64,000 nucleotides of DNA from Chryseobacterium gregarium DSM 19109 (GTDB taxonomy: Bacteria > Bacteroidota > Bacteroidia > Flavobacteriales > Weeksellaceae): the NCBI RefSeq assembly GCF_000430845.1, contig NZ_KE387264.1, positions 126,750 to 190,749 of the forward strand, read 5' to 3'. The number at the start of each line of letters is the position of its first letter. Position 1 is the first letter of the stretch. A program made the translations under genes and the position numbers. Of the stretch, positions 27,267-37,455 are shown in pieces. The notes beneath the pieces were generated by a model that was given only the letters and a program-made list of their open reading frames with translations, had not been told where the DNA came from and did no database searches.

Positions 27267-28880
27267 TTGAAAATTAGTAACCCTTTTTATATAGTTTCTT
27301 TATACGGATTTATCGGGCTGAATCTCCTTTCAGCTCAGGTAAATCCTATTCAGAAACAGCAGACGACAGCATTCACCAATCCTATCATTTGGGCAGATGC
27401 TCCGGATTTGTCAGTCACCAGAAACGGCGATGATTTTTATCTCATAAGCACTACAATGCATCTGATGCCGGGAGCTCCGGTGATGCATTCCAAAGACCTC
27501 GTACATTGGGAAATGTCAAGCTATGTTTTCAATACATTGAATGATAATTCCAAATACGATTTATTGGACGGAACGGTTTACGGTCGTGGACAATGGGCAT
27601 CATCCATCCGTTTTCACAAAGGAAAATATTACGTTTTGTTTTCTCCGAATGACGAGCCTTTCAAATCTTATTTCTATGTAACGGACAATCCTGAAAAAGG
27701 AAACTGGAAACTGATTACCAGAACCAGACATTTTCACGATGCTTCGTTGCTTTTTGATGATGACGACAGGGTTTATGTTTTCACATCCAACAAAGTTTTT
27801 GAATTAAGTCCCGATTTTAAAGAAGTCATCGGAAATCCGGAAGGAACTGTAGTTTTTGAAAAAGATTCTTCGGAAACCGGACTTCTGGAAGGCAATCAGA
27901 TTATTAAAAGAAACGGAAAATATTATATGATGATGATTTCCTGGCCAAGAGGCGGAAAACGCCGTCAGGAAGTCTACAGAGCTGATAAAGTGACCGGACC
28001 TTACGAAAAGAAAATCATTTTGGAGGACAATTTCCTCGGATTTTCTTATGCAGGACAGGGTGCTTTGATTGATGATAAAAATGGTAACTGGTATTCACTA
28101 ATTTTTCAAGATAGAGGTGGAGTTGGAAGAGTTCCGATTCTGATTCCTGTAAAATGGGAAAATGACTGGCCTGTTTTAGGAGATAACGGCAAAATCCCTT
28201 TGAATGGAGAAGTTCCGCTTCCGCCGTTTAAACCAAAAAATAATATCGTAGAAAGCGATGAATTTTCAGATAAAGAACTGAAAATCCAATGGCAATGGAA
28301 TCATAATCCTGTGAATGAAGCCTGGTCTTTATCCGAAAGAAAAGGATTTATGAGACTGAAAACCAATAGAATTGTTGATAATATTTATTTGGCTCCAAAC
28401 ACAATCACGCAAAGAATGACCGGTTCAAAATCGAGTGCTGTTGTTGCCTTAGATTTGAAAGGAATGAAAGACGGCGATGTTACTGGTTTCGGTGCATTTA
28501 ATGGCGATTCAGGATTATTATCGGTTATAAAAGAAGGCAATCATAAATTTTTGACTTTTTCTACTAATGAAGTCAGTTTAGATAATAAAACAAAAGCCAT
28601 TTTGAGGGTTAAAAAGGAAGAGAAAAAGCGTATTCCTTTAACTTCGGATAAAATTTATCTTCGTATTGAAGCCGATTTTAACCTTGGAAAAGACCTGGCA
28701 GATTTTTCTTACAGCACCGACCAGAAAAACTGGACAGTTATGGAAAAAGGGTATAAAATGATTTTCGATTACAGAAGGTTATTTATGGGATCAAAATTTG
28801 CGATTTTCAATTTTGGAACGAAAAGTACAGGAGGTTTTGTGGATGTTGATTTTTTCAGAGTCAGTAAAAGTTCAGAGTAA
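27267..28880 (+). CDS. GH43 glycoside hydrolase with C-terminal beta-sandwich, probable TTG start
   Basis: The open frame runs back to 27102, but no ATG occurs before the mature enzyme and the extension covers the palindromic repeat. A TTG at 27267 gives KISNPFYIVSLYGFIGLNLLSAQ, a good signal peptide, so I place the start there (537 residues). The GH43 triad is visible as ADAPDLSV, FHDASLLFDDDD and LLEGNQIIKR. A C-terminal concanavalin-like domain begins near VESDEFSDKELKIQW. It looks like the GH43 group with bimodular beta-xylosidase architecture; the exact specificity is unknown. It is paralogous in layout to the preceding gene. Confidence 0.85.
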   Translation: MKISNPFYIVSLYGFIGLNLLSAQVNPIQKQQTTAFTNPIIWADAPDLSVTRNGDDFYLISTTMHLMPGAPVMHSKDLVHWEMSSYVFNTLNDNSKYDLLDGTVYGRGQWASSIRFHKGKYYVLFSPNDEPFKSYFYVTDNPEKGNWKLITRTRHFHDASLLFDDDDRVYVFTSNKVFELSPDFKEVIGNPEGTVVFEKDSSETGLLEGNQIIKRNGKYYMMMISWPRGGKRRQEVYRADKVTGPYEKKIILEDNFLGFSYAGQGALIDDKNGNWYSLIFQDRGGVGRVPILIPVKWENDWPVLGDNGKIPLNGEVPLPPFKPKNNIVESDEFSDKELKIQWQWNHNPVNEAWSLSERKGFMRLKTNRIVDNIYLAPNTITQRMTGSKSSAVVALDLKGMKDGDVTGFGAFNGDSGLLSVIKEGNHKFLTFSTNEVSLDNKTKAILRVKKEEKKRIPLTSDKIYLRIEADFNLGKDLADFSYSTDQKNWTVMEKGYKMIFDYRRLFMGSKFAIFNFGTKSTGGFVDVDFFRVSKSSE

Positions 28881-29245
28881 AATAGGAAGAATAATTTTTT
28901 TGGTAGCTTATCCGCCTTCCGCTCCCAAACCTAACGGAGTGGTTCGACGGAGTCAATCTTTTTTGCAGAAGATTCGGAATAAATTGAACTTAAATACAAG
29001 CAAAAAAGGATTTCCGCTCAAGTCGGGCTACGAGCAATTCGATGTAAAAAAAGTAATTCTAATTAATGCTCCGTAGGAATAAGCTGTTAATAGCAAAAAG
29101 TTGCATCATCAAACCAAAGTCTCGTAGAGGCGACCTGTCAATTAAGATTTAGAAAGTTGACCAGAAAAAATGTAAAAAAGATAAACCATTGCAGGTATTA
29201 TTTTTTTGTCTAAATTAATAAGTGTAAAAAATACAAATAAAAATT
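28881..29245. other. 365-bp gap holding a dispersed repeat
   Basis: Only the dispersed repeat at 28901-29041 is recognised. The rest (29042-29245) has no clear gene, terminator or TAnnTTTG box. A 92-residue frame across 28798-29076 is composed of GH43 gene tail plus repeat and is not a gene. The size of the gap suggests the esterase gene may have its own promoter. Confidence 0.5.
28901..29041. repeat. Dispersed intergenic repeat, copy 1 (long form)
   Basis: This begins TGGTAGCTTATCCGCCTTCC and ends TCGGGCTACGAGCAATTCGA, matching the ends of copies at 48291-48383 and 60763-60853. The interior is longer and diverged. The ends TAGC and GCTA pair, where copy 2 has CAGC and GCTG, a compensating change that points to a conserved hairpin. 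Orientation is the same in all three copies relative to the locus. Confidence 0.7.
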
Positions 29246-31174
29246 ATGAGAAATTCAGTTGTATTTACCTTAGGTTTTATTTTGTCAGGAATGTTTATTT
29301 CTGCACAAACTTTTGATAAACAGGCACCACAAGGTTTTGATATCGAAAAGAAAGAAATTCCTCACGGGAAAATTGACTCTATAAAATATGAATCAAAAAC
29401 GGTAGGAACTCAAAGAAAAGCTTTGATTTATACACCGCCAGGCTTCAAAAAAGGAAATAAATATCCGGTTTTGTACCTGCTTCACGGCATTGGCGGAGAC
29501 GAAAAGGAATGGTTCAAAAACGGAACACCACAGATTATTCTGGACAATCTCTATGCTCAGGGGAAACTCACGCCGATGATTGTGGTTTTGCCCAATGGCA
29601 GAGCGATGAAAGACGATAGAGCGACGGGAAATATTATGGCAAAAGATAAAGTGGAAGCGTTCGCAACCTTTGAAAAAGATTTGCTGAATGACCTTATTCC
29701 TTTCATCGAAAAAAAATATCCTGTTAAAAAAGACCGAGAAAACCGTGCGATTGCCGGACTTTCGATGGGTGGCGGACAAACCCTGAATTTCGGATTGGGA
29801 AATATTGATAAATTCGCCTGGGTTGGTGGTTTTTCTTCCGCTCCCAATACCAAAGAACCTCAACAGTTACTTCCGAATCCTGCCAAAGCGAAAGAATTAA
29901 AACTGCTTTGGATTTCGTGTGGTGATCAGGACGGATTGATGCCTTTCAGTAAAAGAACAAGCGATTATCTCACGGAAAATAAAATTCCGCACATTTTTTA
30001 CATAGAACCGGGCGGTCACGATTTCAAAGTCTGGAAAAACGATTTGTATATTTTTTCACAATTGTTGTTTAAACCTGTTGATAAAAACAAATTTTCGGAA
30101 TTTACTGTTTTTGGAAGTCCAGCCGAATCAAACATCAGAAATGCTCAGTTTCCACAGATTTTACCCAACGGAAAAGCAATTTTCAGAGTGAAAGCTCCGG
30201 ATGCACAGAAAGTTCAGATCGATTTAGGGAAAAAATACGACCTCAAAAAAGAAACGGAAGGCGTTTGGACGGCTACTACGGATTCTTTGAGCGAAGGCTT
30301 TCATTATTATTCTTTATTGATTGATAATGTAGCGGTTGCCGACCCATCCAGCAAAACATTTTACGGAATGGGAAGATACGCCAGCGGAATCGAAGTTCCT
30401 TTTGCGGGAGACGATTATTATGCCCTGAAAGACGTTCCGCACGGCGATATTCGTATTCAGAATATGTATTCAAAAATTACAAATTCGTGGAGAAGAGTGT
30501 TCATTTATACTCCGCCGGGATATGATAAAAATGTGAATGAAAGTTATCCGGTTCTCTACATTCTTCACGGTGGTGGCGAGGATGAAAGCGGATGGGCAAT
30601 GCAGGGAAAAACCAATCTGATTCTTGATAATCTGATTGCCGAAGGAAAAGCAAAACCGATGATTGTGGTGATGCCGGATGCGAATATCGGACCTGCCGGA
30701 TTTGGAAATTTTGGTATCAGAAACCTTCAGATGTTTGAAAAAGAGCTGAAAGAATATGTAATTCCATTTACGGAGTCTGGTTTCAGAGTTAAAAAAGATG
30801 CGTCTAACAGAGCTTTGGCAGGACTTTCAATGGGTGGGATTTATACGTTGTACACAGGAATTCAGAACTCGGAAATGTTTTCTTCTCTGGGCGTTTTCAG
30901 TTCCGGATGGATGCTTCCTATGTTGCAGAACGTAGCCGATGATGAGTATAAATTCCTTGCTGAAAATAAGGCGAAATTCAATTCAAATATTAAAAATTTC
31001 TGGATTGCGATGGGCGGAAAAGATGATATCGCTTATAAAAATGGTCAGATGATGAATAAAAAATTGGATGAGATCGGTATTAAATATTCCTATTCCGAAT
31101 ATCCTGGCGGTCACACCTGGCCGGTTTGGAGAAACAATCTGTATCAGTTTGCTCAATTGCTTTTTAAAAATTAA
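29246..31174 (+). CDS. Tandem carbohydrate esterase: CE1 - CBM48/E-set - CE1
   Basis: The 642-residue secreted protein (signal to about 21, FISAQ) has two complete alpha/beta-hydrolase esterase domains. The first (about 40-275) has LLHGIGGDEKEW, nucleophile Ser173 in GLSMGG, Asp in SCGDQDG and His258 in GGHDF. An E-set/CBM48-like domain (about 285-375) links it to the second (about 395-642), with ILHGGGEDESGW, Ser528 in GLSMGG, Asp in GGKDD and His623 in GGHTW. Such domains are acetyl-xylan, feruloyl or glucuronoyl-type esterases; acetyl or feruloyl removal from xylan is most likely. Both active sites look intact, so one protein may remove two kinds of ester. Confidence 0.92.
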   Translation: MRNSVVFTLGFILSGMFISAQTFDKQAPQGFDIEKKEIPHGKIDSIKYESKTVGTQRKALIYTPPGFKKGNKYPVLYLLHGIGGDEKEWFKNGTPQIILDNLYAQGKLTPMIVVLPNGRAMKDDRATGNIMAKDKVEAFATFEKDLLNDLIPFIEKKYPVKKDRENRAIAGLSMGGGQTLNFGLGNIDKFAWVGGFSSAPNTKEPQQLLPNPAKAKELKLLWISCGDQDGLMPFSKRTSDYLTENKIPHIFYIEPGGHDFKVWKNDLYIFSQLLFKPVDKNKFSEFTVFGSPAESNIRNAQFPQILPNGKAIFRVKAPDAQKVQIDLGKKYDLKKETEGVWTATTDSLSEGFHYYSLLIDNVAVADPSSKTFYGMGRYASGIEVPFAGDDYYALKDVPHGDIRIQNMYSKITNSWRRVFIYTPPGYDKNVNESYPVLYILHGGGEDESGWAMQGKTNLILDNLIAEGKAKPMIVVMPDANIGPAGFGNFGIRNLQMFEKELKEYVIPFTESGFRVKKDASNRALAGLSMGGIYTLYTGIQNSEMFSSLGVFSSGWMLPMLQNVADDEYKFLAENKAKFNSNIKNFWIAMGGKDDIAYKNGQMMNKKLDEIGIKYSYSEYPGGHTWPVWRNNLYQFAQLLFKN

Positions 31175-31232
31175 AATTTAATTTTCAGTTTTTAAGCTGT
31201 TAAAATTTAATTCAAATCCATAATCACAAAAT

Positions 31233-33698
31233 ATGAATTTCAAAAAAATAAACATAAAAGCTTTAATTATTACCATTGTGGTACTATCAGGAATAGAGCA
31301 GAACGCCAATGCACAGTCGTATAAAAAAACGGATTCAGGCTTGAACTTTTCTACAGCTGATATGAATGTGGAAGTGAAATTTTACGGACCACACACGGTA
31401 AGAATTATCAAATATCCTTCAGGAAAATCATTTGTAAAAAACAGCCTGTCCGTTATCAAACAGGAACAAAAAACAAAATTCTCGGTTACAGAAAATAAAG
31501 ATATTTTATCAATAAAAACGAATGATTTGCAAATATCCGTTAATACGAAAAACGGAGAAATAGCCTACAAAACATCATCAGGAAAAGAACTTCTGAAAGA
31601 AAAAGGAAGTGATTTTAAATCTTTTAATGATGCTGGTCAACCAACTTATTCTGTAACCCAATCTTTTCAATTAGAAAAAGAAGAGCCAATTTACGGTTTG
31701 GGTATTCTTCAAAACGGGAAATTATCACAACGGAATCAGGACATCAGAATGGTGCAGAACAACACTTGGGATTTTGTGCCTTTTTTCCAGTCTGTAAAAG
31801 GTTATGGCATTTTTTTGGATAATTATTCGCCAACTCAATTTACGGATAATGTGCAGAAAACTTCATTCGCTTCTGAAGTGGGAGAAGGTGTGGATTATTA
31901 TTTTATGTACGGAGGAAATGCTGATGGCGTTGTTGCTTCAATGCGTGACCTTACCGGTAATGTCCCGATGTTTCCGTTATGGACGTATGGTTTCTGGCAA
32001 AGTAAAGAGCGTTATAAAAGTCAGAATGAAATTGTAGATGTCGTAAAAAAATACCGTGATCTGAAAGTTCCTTTGGACGGAATCATTCAGGATTGGCAAT
32101 ATTGGGGAAATAATTACCAATGGAATGCGATGGATTTTATAAGTCCCGATTTTCCTGATGCTAAAAAAATGATTAATGACATCCACGGAATGAATGCGCA
32201 TTTGTCTGTTTCCATTTGGTCGTCATTCGGACCGATGACGAATCAATATCGTGAAATGGACAAAAAAGGAATGCTTTTCAATTTTGGAACGTGGCCGGAA
32301 TCGGGTAGGGAAGTTTGGCCTCCCGATATGAATTATCCTTCCGGCGTGCGTGTTTACGATGCCTACAATCCCGAAGCCAGAGATATTTACTGGAAATATC
32401 TGAACAAAGGCGTTTTCAGCCTTGGAGTAGACACTTGGTGGATGGACTCCACAGAACCTGACCATCTTAGCCAGAAACCCGAAGATTTAGATACCAAAAC
32501 ATATTTAGGCTCTTTCAGAAAAGTTAGAAATGCCTATCCATTAATGACTGTTGGTGGGGTTTATGACCATCAGCGGGCTGAAACAAATGATAAAAGAGTT
32601 TTTATTTTAACAAGGTCTGCATTTGCGGGTCAACAACGATATGGCGCAAATACCTGGTCAGGAGACGTCAATTCTTCTTGGGAATCTTTGCGAAATCAGG
32701 TTCCGGCTGGTCTTAATTTCACCCTTACCGGAAATCCCAATTTCAATTCGGACATCGGTGGATTCTTTGCAGGAAGTTACAAAAAGGGCTGGAGCGAGAG
32801 TTTAGGTTCAAAAAATCCGATGTTTCAGGAATTGTATGTCCGTTGGTTGCAATATGGAACTTTCACACCGATGATGCGTTCGCACGGAGCTGATGTACCG
32901 AGAGAGATTTACCAGTTCGGAAAAAAAGGAGAGCCAGTGTATGATGCTGTTGAGAAATTCATCAGATTAAGATACAGTTTGTTACCCTATATTTATTCTG
33001 TTTCAAGTGACGTTTCTAAAAATCAGTCGAGTTTTATGAGAGCGTTGGCAATGGATTTTGCAGAAGATAAAAAAGTTTGGGACATCAATAATGAATATAT
33101 GTTTGGGAAATCCTTCCTGGTCGCTCCCGTACTGAATGCCCAATATACCCCTGAAAAAATAGTGAAAACCAACGAACAGACCGGTTGGGATAAAAAAGAG
33201 GAAATTCAAAAAGGATCTTCTGCTACGGATGTGGATTTTACACAAAATAAATCGGTCAAAGTCTATCTTCCATCCGGTTCTGTATGGTACGACTACTGGA
33301 CCAATGCAAAGCATAACGGCGGACAGGAAATTGAGAAAACAGTCAATATTCAAAGCATTCCATTGTATGTAAAAGGTGGAAGCATTATTCCTTTCGGTCC
33401 CGATGTTCAGTATGCGACAGAGAAAAAATGGGACAATTTAATTTTAAAAGTTTATCCGGGTTCAGATGCAGATTTTGTTTTATACGAAGATGAATTTGAC
33501 AATTATAATTACGAAAAAGGCGACTACACCGAAATACCAATGCATTGGAATAACAAATCCCATACGCTAACTATTGACACCCGAAAAGGAAAATATAAGG
33601 GAATGATTGAGAAGAGAAATTTTACCATTATTCTTCCGGATGGTCAGCAGAAGACAGTTTCTTACTCAGGAAAAAATACTAAAGTCGTAATAAAATAA
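31233..33698 (+). CDS. GH31 glycoside hydrolase (alpha-xylosidase or alpha-glycosidase)
   Basis: The 821-residue enzyme has a signal peptide (to about 28, NANAQ). Residues 30-245 form the N-terminal beta-sandwich. The catalytic barrel carries the nucleophile Asp405 in TWWMDSTEP and the acid/base Asp478 in NTWSGDVNSSW. Downstream are LRYSLLPYIYS and the proximal beta domain with PLYVKGGSIIPFGP. GH31 enzymes retain configuration and release alpha-xylose, alpha-glucose or alpha-galactose. In a locus otherwise devoted to xylan side chains, an alpha-xylosidase or alpha-galactosidase role is most likely. It lacks the PA14 insert found in the second GH31 of the locus. Confidence 0.9.
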   Translation: MNFKKINIKALIITIVVLSGIEQNANAQSYKKTDSGLNFSTADMNVEVKFYGPHTVRIIKYPSGKSFVKNSLSVIKQEQKTKFSVTENKDILSIKTNDLQISVNTKNGEIAYKTSSGKELLKEKGSDFKSFNDAGQPTYSVTQSFQLEKEEPIYGLGILQNGKLSQRNQDIRMVQNNTWDFVPFFQSVKGYGIFLDNYSPTQFTDNVQKTSFASEVGEGVDYYFMYGGNADGVVASMRDLTGNVPMFPLWTYGFWQSKERYKSQNEIVDVVKKYRDLKVPLDGIIQDWQYWGNNYQWNAMDFISPDFPDAKKMINDIHGMNAHLSVSIWSSFGPMTNQYREMDKKGMLFNFGTWPESGREVWPPDMNYPSGVRVYDAYNPEARDIYWKYLNKGVFSLGVDTWWMDSTEPDHLSQKPEDLDTKTYLGSFRKVRNAYPLMTVGGVYDHQRAETNDKRVFILTRSAFAGQQRYGANTWSGDVNSSWESLRNQVPAGLNFTLTGNPNFNSDIGGFFAGSYKKGWSESLGSKNPMFQELYVRWLQYGTFTPMMRSHGADVPREIYQFGKKGEPVYDAVEKFIRLRYSLLPYIYSVSSDVSKNQSSFMRALAMDFAEDKKVWDINNEYMFGKSFLVAPVLNAQYTPEKIVKTNEQTGWDKKEEIQKGSSATDVDFTQNKSVKVYLPSGSVWYDYWTNAKHNGGQEIEKTVNIQSIPLYVKGGSIIPFGPDVQYATEKKWDNLILKVYPGSDADFVLYEDEFDNYNYEKGDYTEIPMHWNNKSHTLTIDTRKGKYKGMIEKRNFTIILPDGQQKTVSYSGKNTKVVIK

Positions 33699-33737
33699 CA
33701 GAATCCGAATTTTTAGAATTAATCGAAAAAAGAAGAT

Positions 33738-36308
33738 ATGCTAAAAAAAAAAATATATAAAATTTTCATTTTAAACTTCATATTCTGTTTGTCACAAAAT
33801 GGAAACGTCTTCGCACAACAAACTTCGGGAATTACAGAGAATATCATTTCAAATGATAGAGGTTTCCCGATTGTTTCATCAGATGGAAATGCTACAAACA
33901 TATTTTATGACTCTTCAGAAAACATTGCCGTCATTCGTGCTGTGAAAGATTTGCAGTCAGATATTCAAAAAGTGGCAGGTAAATTACCCAATCTTTCAAC
34001 CACAGAAACTTCAGGTGAATTTGAAATTATCATCGGAACTTTAGGCACCAATAAATTGATTGACAAGCTTATTTCATCCAAAAAAATCAATGCTAAAGAT
34101 TTGAAAGGAAAATGGGAAAGTTTCGTAATAACAACCTTAGAAAATCCAAAATATAAATCCAAAAAACAACTCATCATCGCCGGAAGCGACAGACGAGGAA
34201 CTATCTACGGAATTTATGAATTATCAAAACAATTAGGGGTTTCTCCGTGGTATTACTGGAATGATGTGCCGGTAAAAAAACGTTCTTCGGCATACATAAT
34301 TCCGGGATATTTTGCTTCAGGCGAACCCAAAGTAAAGTACCGTGGAATTTTCATTAATGATGAAGAACCGGCTTTTGGAACTTGGGCAAGAACCAAATTC
34401 GGTGGCATCAACAGCAAAATGTATGCGAATATGTTTGAGCTTTTGCTTCGTCTCAGAGCTAATTATCTGTGGCCGGCAATGTGGGGGAAAGCCTTTAATG
34501 AAGACGATCCGCTCAATCCGAAAGTGGCTGACGAATACGGAATCGTGATGGGAACTTCGCACCACGAACCGATGATGCGTGCTCAGAAAGAATGGGGAAA
34601 TCACCGCAAAGAATACGGAAACGGCGAATGGAATTACCACACCAACAAAGATGCTCTTCTTAAATTCTGGGAAGACGGATTCAGCCGAAATAAAAACTAC
34701 GACAATCTTGTCACAATGGGAATGCGTGGCGACGGAGACGAACCGATGAGTGATTTGGGAAGTGCCGAAGCCAACTTCAAATTGCTGGAGAAAATTATGC
34801 AGGATCAGCGTAAAATCATTGAAAAAGTAACCAAAAAACCTGCAAAAGAAACACCTCAGCTTTGGGCTTTGTACAGTGAAGTTTTGGATTATTACGACCA
34901 GGGAATGAAAGTTCCGGACGATATGACGATTCTGCTTTGTGACGACAATTGGGGAAATGTCCGCCGATTGCCTTACCTCGATACCAAAAAACATCCGGGC
35001 GGTTACGGAATGTATTACCACGTCGATTTGCACGGTGCGCCAAGAGCCTATCAATGGCTGAATATGACACAGATTCCGCATATGTGGGAACAGTTACAGT
35101 TGACTTACAGTTATGGTGTAGATAAAATCTGGATTTTGAATATCGGAGATTTAAAACCCAACGAATATCCAATGGATTTCTTCCTGAATATGGCGTGGAA
35201 TCCGACTTCTTTTACTCAGGATAATCTTGAAAATTACACCGTAAAATTTGCGGAAGAACATTTTGGAAAGAACAATGCGAAGGAAATTGCAGAAATCATC
35301 AATTTGTATTGTAAATACAATTCAAGGGTTTCTGCCGAAATGATGAATCACAAAACCTACAATTTGCAAAGTGGGGAATTTCAGCAGGTAAGAGATTCGT
35401 ATTTAGCTTTGGAAACAAGAGCTTTAAGACAGTTTTTGACTTTAGATGAAGCTTATAAAGATACTTATAAACAGATTGTTTTGCATCCCGTTCGGGCGAT
35501 GGCAAATCTCTACGATATGTATTATGCCGTGGCAATAAACCACAAACTGGCTGAAGAAAAAGATCCGAAAGCCAATTATTGGGCAGATTATGCCGATGAA
35601 TGTTTCGCCAGAGATGCCGAATACACCAAAGATTACAACCTGAATATCTCCAGTGGAAAATGGAATCATATGATGGATCAAACTCACATTGGTTACAAAT
35701 CCTGGGACGAGCCGAAAGAAGGGAATATCAAACCAACTGTTTACAGAATCACGCCTGAAGAAGCAAAAATAGGCGGTTATATTTTCGAAGAGAAAAATAG
35801 CGTAGTTGCAATGGAAGCTGAACATTTTTTTGAAACTAAAAATCAAAAAAACACAAAATGGACGGTCATTCCTGATTTGGGAAGAACGCTTTCCGGAATT
35901 GCCTTGATGCCTTACACCCAGAAAACGGAAGGTTCTTTCATTAAATATCAATTTAAATTAAAAAATAATTCTTCCACTGTAAAAGTTCATTTTTTCTTTG
36001 ATTCTACGCTTCCGTTCAAAAAAGATGGTCACAGTGTAAAAGCTTTTTTTGATGAGAATAATCCTAAAACCATCGGAATTAATCAAGAATTGACTTGGGC
36101 AAATAATTATACCAAAATGTATCCGACCTCTGCATCAAGACTGATTGAAAAAACGGAAACATTTAACCTTCCTGCAAATCAAAATGGAAATTATACCCTG
36201 ACAATTGAACCATTAGATCCGGGAATTGTTTTGTATAAAATTGTAATTGACAATGGAGGTTACGAAGAAACTTATCTGAAAATGCCCGAAAGTCCTAAAA
36301 AAAGATAA
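33738..36308 (+). CDS. GH115 xylan alpha-(4-O-methyl)-glucuronidase, copy 1
   Basis: The 856-residue secreted protein (signal ending VFAQ near residue 28) shows the GH115 landmarks. They are AGSDRRGTIYGIYELS, YRGIFINDEEP, ANYLWPAMWGKAF, MGTSHHEPM, MGMRGDGDEPM, LCDDNWGNVR and WILNIGDLKP, with a C-terminal beta domain starting near FEEKNSVVAMEAEHF. GH115 enzymes remove (methyl)glucuronic acid from internal and terminal xylose units by inversion. The released uronate would feed ExuT and the UxaC/UxuA route upstream. A paralogue lies at 48538-51066. Confidence 0.95.
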   Translation: MLKKKIYKIFILNFIFCLSQNGNVFAQQTSGITENIISNDRGFPIVSSDGNATNIFYDSSENIAVIRAVKDLQSDIQKVAGKLPNLSTTETSGEFEIIIGTLGTNKLIDKLISSKKINAKDLKGKWESFVITTLENPKYKSKKQLIIAGSDRRGTIYGIYELSKQLGVSPWYYWNDVPVKKRSSAYIIPGYFASGEPKVKYRGIFINDEEPAFGTWARTKFGGINSKMYANMFELLLRLRANYLWPAMWGKAFNEDDPLNPKVADEYGIVMGTSHHEPMMRAQKEWGNHRKEYGNGEWNYHTNKDALLKFWEDGFSRNKNYDNLVTMGMRGDGDEPMSDLGSAEANFKLLEKIMQDQRKIIEKVTKKPAKETPQLWALYSEVLDYYDQGMKVPDDMTILLCDDNWGNVRRLPYLDTKKHPGGYGMYYHVDLHGAPRAYQWLNMTQIPHMWEQLQLTYSYGVDKIWILNIGDLKPNEYPMDFFLNMAWNPTSFTQDNLENYTVKFAEEHFGKNNAKEIAEIINLYCKYNSRVSAEMMNHKTYNLQSGEFQQVRDSYLALETRALRQFLTLDEAYKDTYKQIVLHPVRAMANLYDMYYAVAINHKLAEEKDPKANYWADYADECFARDAEYTKDYNLNISSGKWNHMMDQTHIGYKSWDEPKEGNIKPTVYRITPEEAKIGGYIFEEKNSVVAMEAEHFFETKNQKNTKWTVIPDLGRTLSGIALMPYTQKTEGSFIKYQFKLKNNSSTVKVHFFFDSTLPFKKDGHSVKAFFDENNPKTIGINQELTWANNYTKMYPTSASRLIEKTETFNLPANQNGNYTLTIEPLDPGIVLYKIVIDNGGYEETYLKMPESPKKR

Positions 36309-36319
36309 AACCAAATCCT

Positions 36320-37438
36320 ATGAATATTTCCAAATTATTTTTAACACTATTTTTACTCATTTCTGCAACGAGTTTGAGTTTTGCACAGAATCAAAAAGAT
36401 AAGGTTTCTGCTCAGAAAGAATTTCGATATACCAACCCAATAACGAGAGATTCCACCATTTCTATGCGCGACCATTTCATTATCAAAGTAGATGATTTGT
36501 GGTATTGCGTAGGAACTTCCAACCCGGTTTGGACAGGTCCGAATCCTGGTGTTAGAATGTTGGTTTCTAAAGATATGATCAATTGGAAACAGCATTCATT
36601 CATCATTGATGCCAAAAAACTTCCGAAAGATTCTCCTTACAACGGACGATTCTGGGCACCGGAAATCCATTTTATTCAAGGGAAATATTGGTTGACCGTA
36701 AACAGCGGAAAAGTCACCAAAGAAGACCCGAAAGGAATGGCAACGCACAGCGTTTGGTTGTTTTCAGCGGATAAAGTGACAGGTCCATATAAATTGGTCA
36801 ATGGTCCTTTGACGCCACAATATAACAATGATTCTACCTTATTTGAAGACGAAGATGGTCAGGTTTATTTATACTGTAGTGGTAACGGGCTTTTCCAAGC
36901 TAAAATTGATTTAAAAACAGGAAAATTGACTACACCAATAGAAAAATTTCTTGATAAAAAACAACCCGGCTGGCCGGAATGGATGGTTGGCGGAATAGAA
37001 GGACCTTTCGTCATTAAAAAAGAAGGAACTTATTTTATGTTTTTCTCCACCTGGACAAGAGGTTACGAAGTAGGTTTATTAAAATCAAAATCGCCTTTGG
37101 GACCTTGGGAATTAGCTTCTCCAGAACCAATTTTTGGAACTCGGAAAAAAGGGTACCGAACCGAAATGGCAAAAGAAAATGGCTACGAAAATCTCTTCTT
37201 TACCGATACCGAAGATCCTTATCAGGAAACCGGACACAATGCTCTTTTTATAGGTCCCGATGGAAATCTCTGGAATTCCTGCCATTATTTTATGTACGAA
37301 AAAAGACCTTATCCGTACAGTCAGACCTTTCAGCCTTGGGAATTAGGTCCGCAAATGGGAATCGAGCCGGTTCATTACAAAGACGGAATGTTCTACATCA
37401 CAGGACCAACCTGGACAGAGCAAATCATTAAATATTAA
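36320..37438 (+). CDS. GH43 single-domain glycoside hydrolase
   Basis: The 372-residue protein has a signal peptide (to about 23, LSFAQ) and only the five-bladed propeller. The triad is seen as Asp in SMRDHFII, Asp in YNNDSTLFEDEDG and Glu in GGIEGPFVIKK. Unlike the other GH43 enzymes here it has no C-terminal sandwich or CBM6, and it starts its catalytic site with RDHF rather than the usual DPS/DPAP, so it belongs to a different subfamily. Specificity (arabinofuranosidase, beta-xylosidase or galactosidase) cannot be decided. It is 11 bp from the GH115 gene, hence co-transcribed. Confidence 0.85.
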   Translation: MNISKLFLTLFLLISATSLSFAQNQKDKVSAQKEFRYTNPITRDSTISMRDHFIIKVDDLWYCVGTSNPVWTGPNPGVRMLVSKDMINWKQHSFIIDAKKLPKDSPYNGRFWAPEIHFIQGKYWLTVNSGKVTKEDPKGMATHSVWLFSADKVTGPYKLVNGPLTPQYNNDSTLFEDEDGQVYLYCSGNGLFQAKIDLKTGKLTTPIEKFLDKKQPGWPEWMVGGIEGPFVIKKEGTYFMFFSTWTRGYEVGLLKSKSPLGPWELASPEPIFGTRKKGYRTEMAKENGYENLFFTDTEDPYQETGHNALFIGPDGNLWNSCHYFMYEKRPYPYSQTFQPWELGPQMGIEPVHYKDGMFYITGPTWTEQIIKY

Positions 37439-37455
37439 ATCAAAAAAAATTAATT

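Noticed and set aside
28798..29076. 92-residue plus-strand frame
   Set aside because: It is made of the GH43 gene tail in another frame plus a dispersed repeat.
34317..35081. 254-residue antisense frame within GH115 copy 1
   Set aside because: A shadow of the codon bias of a long real gene; no family features. The same holds for other antisense frames such as 35442-35951 and 51267-51782.
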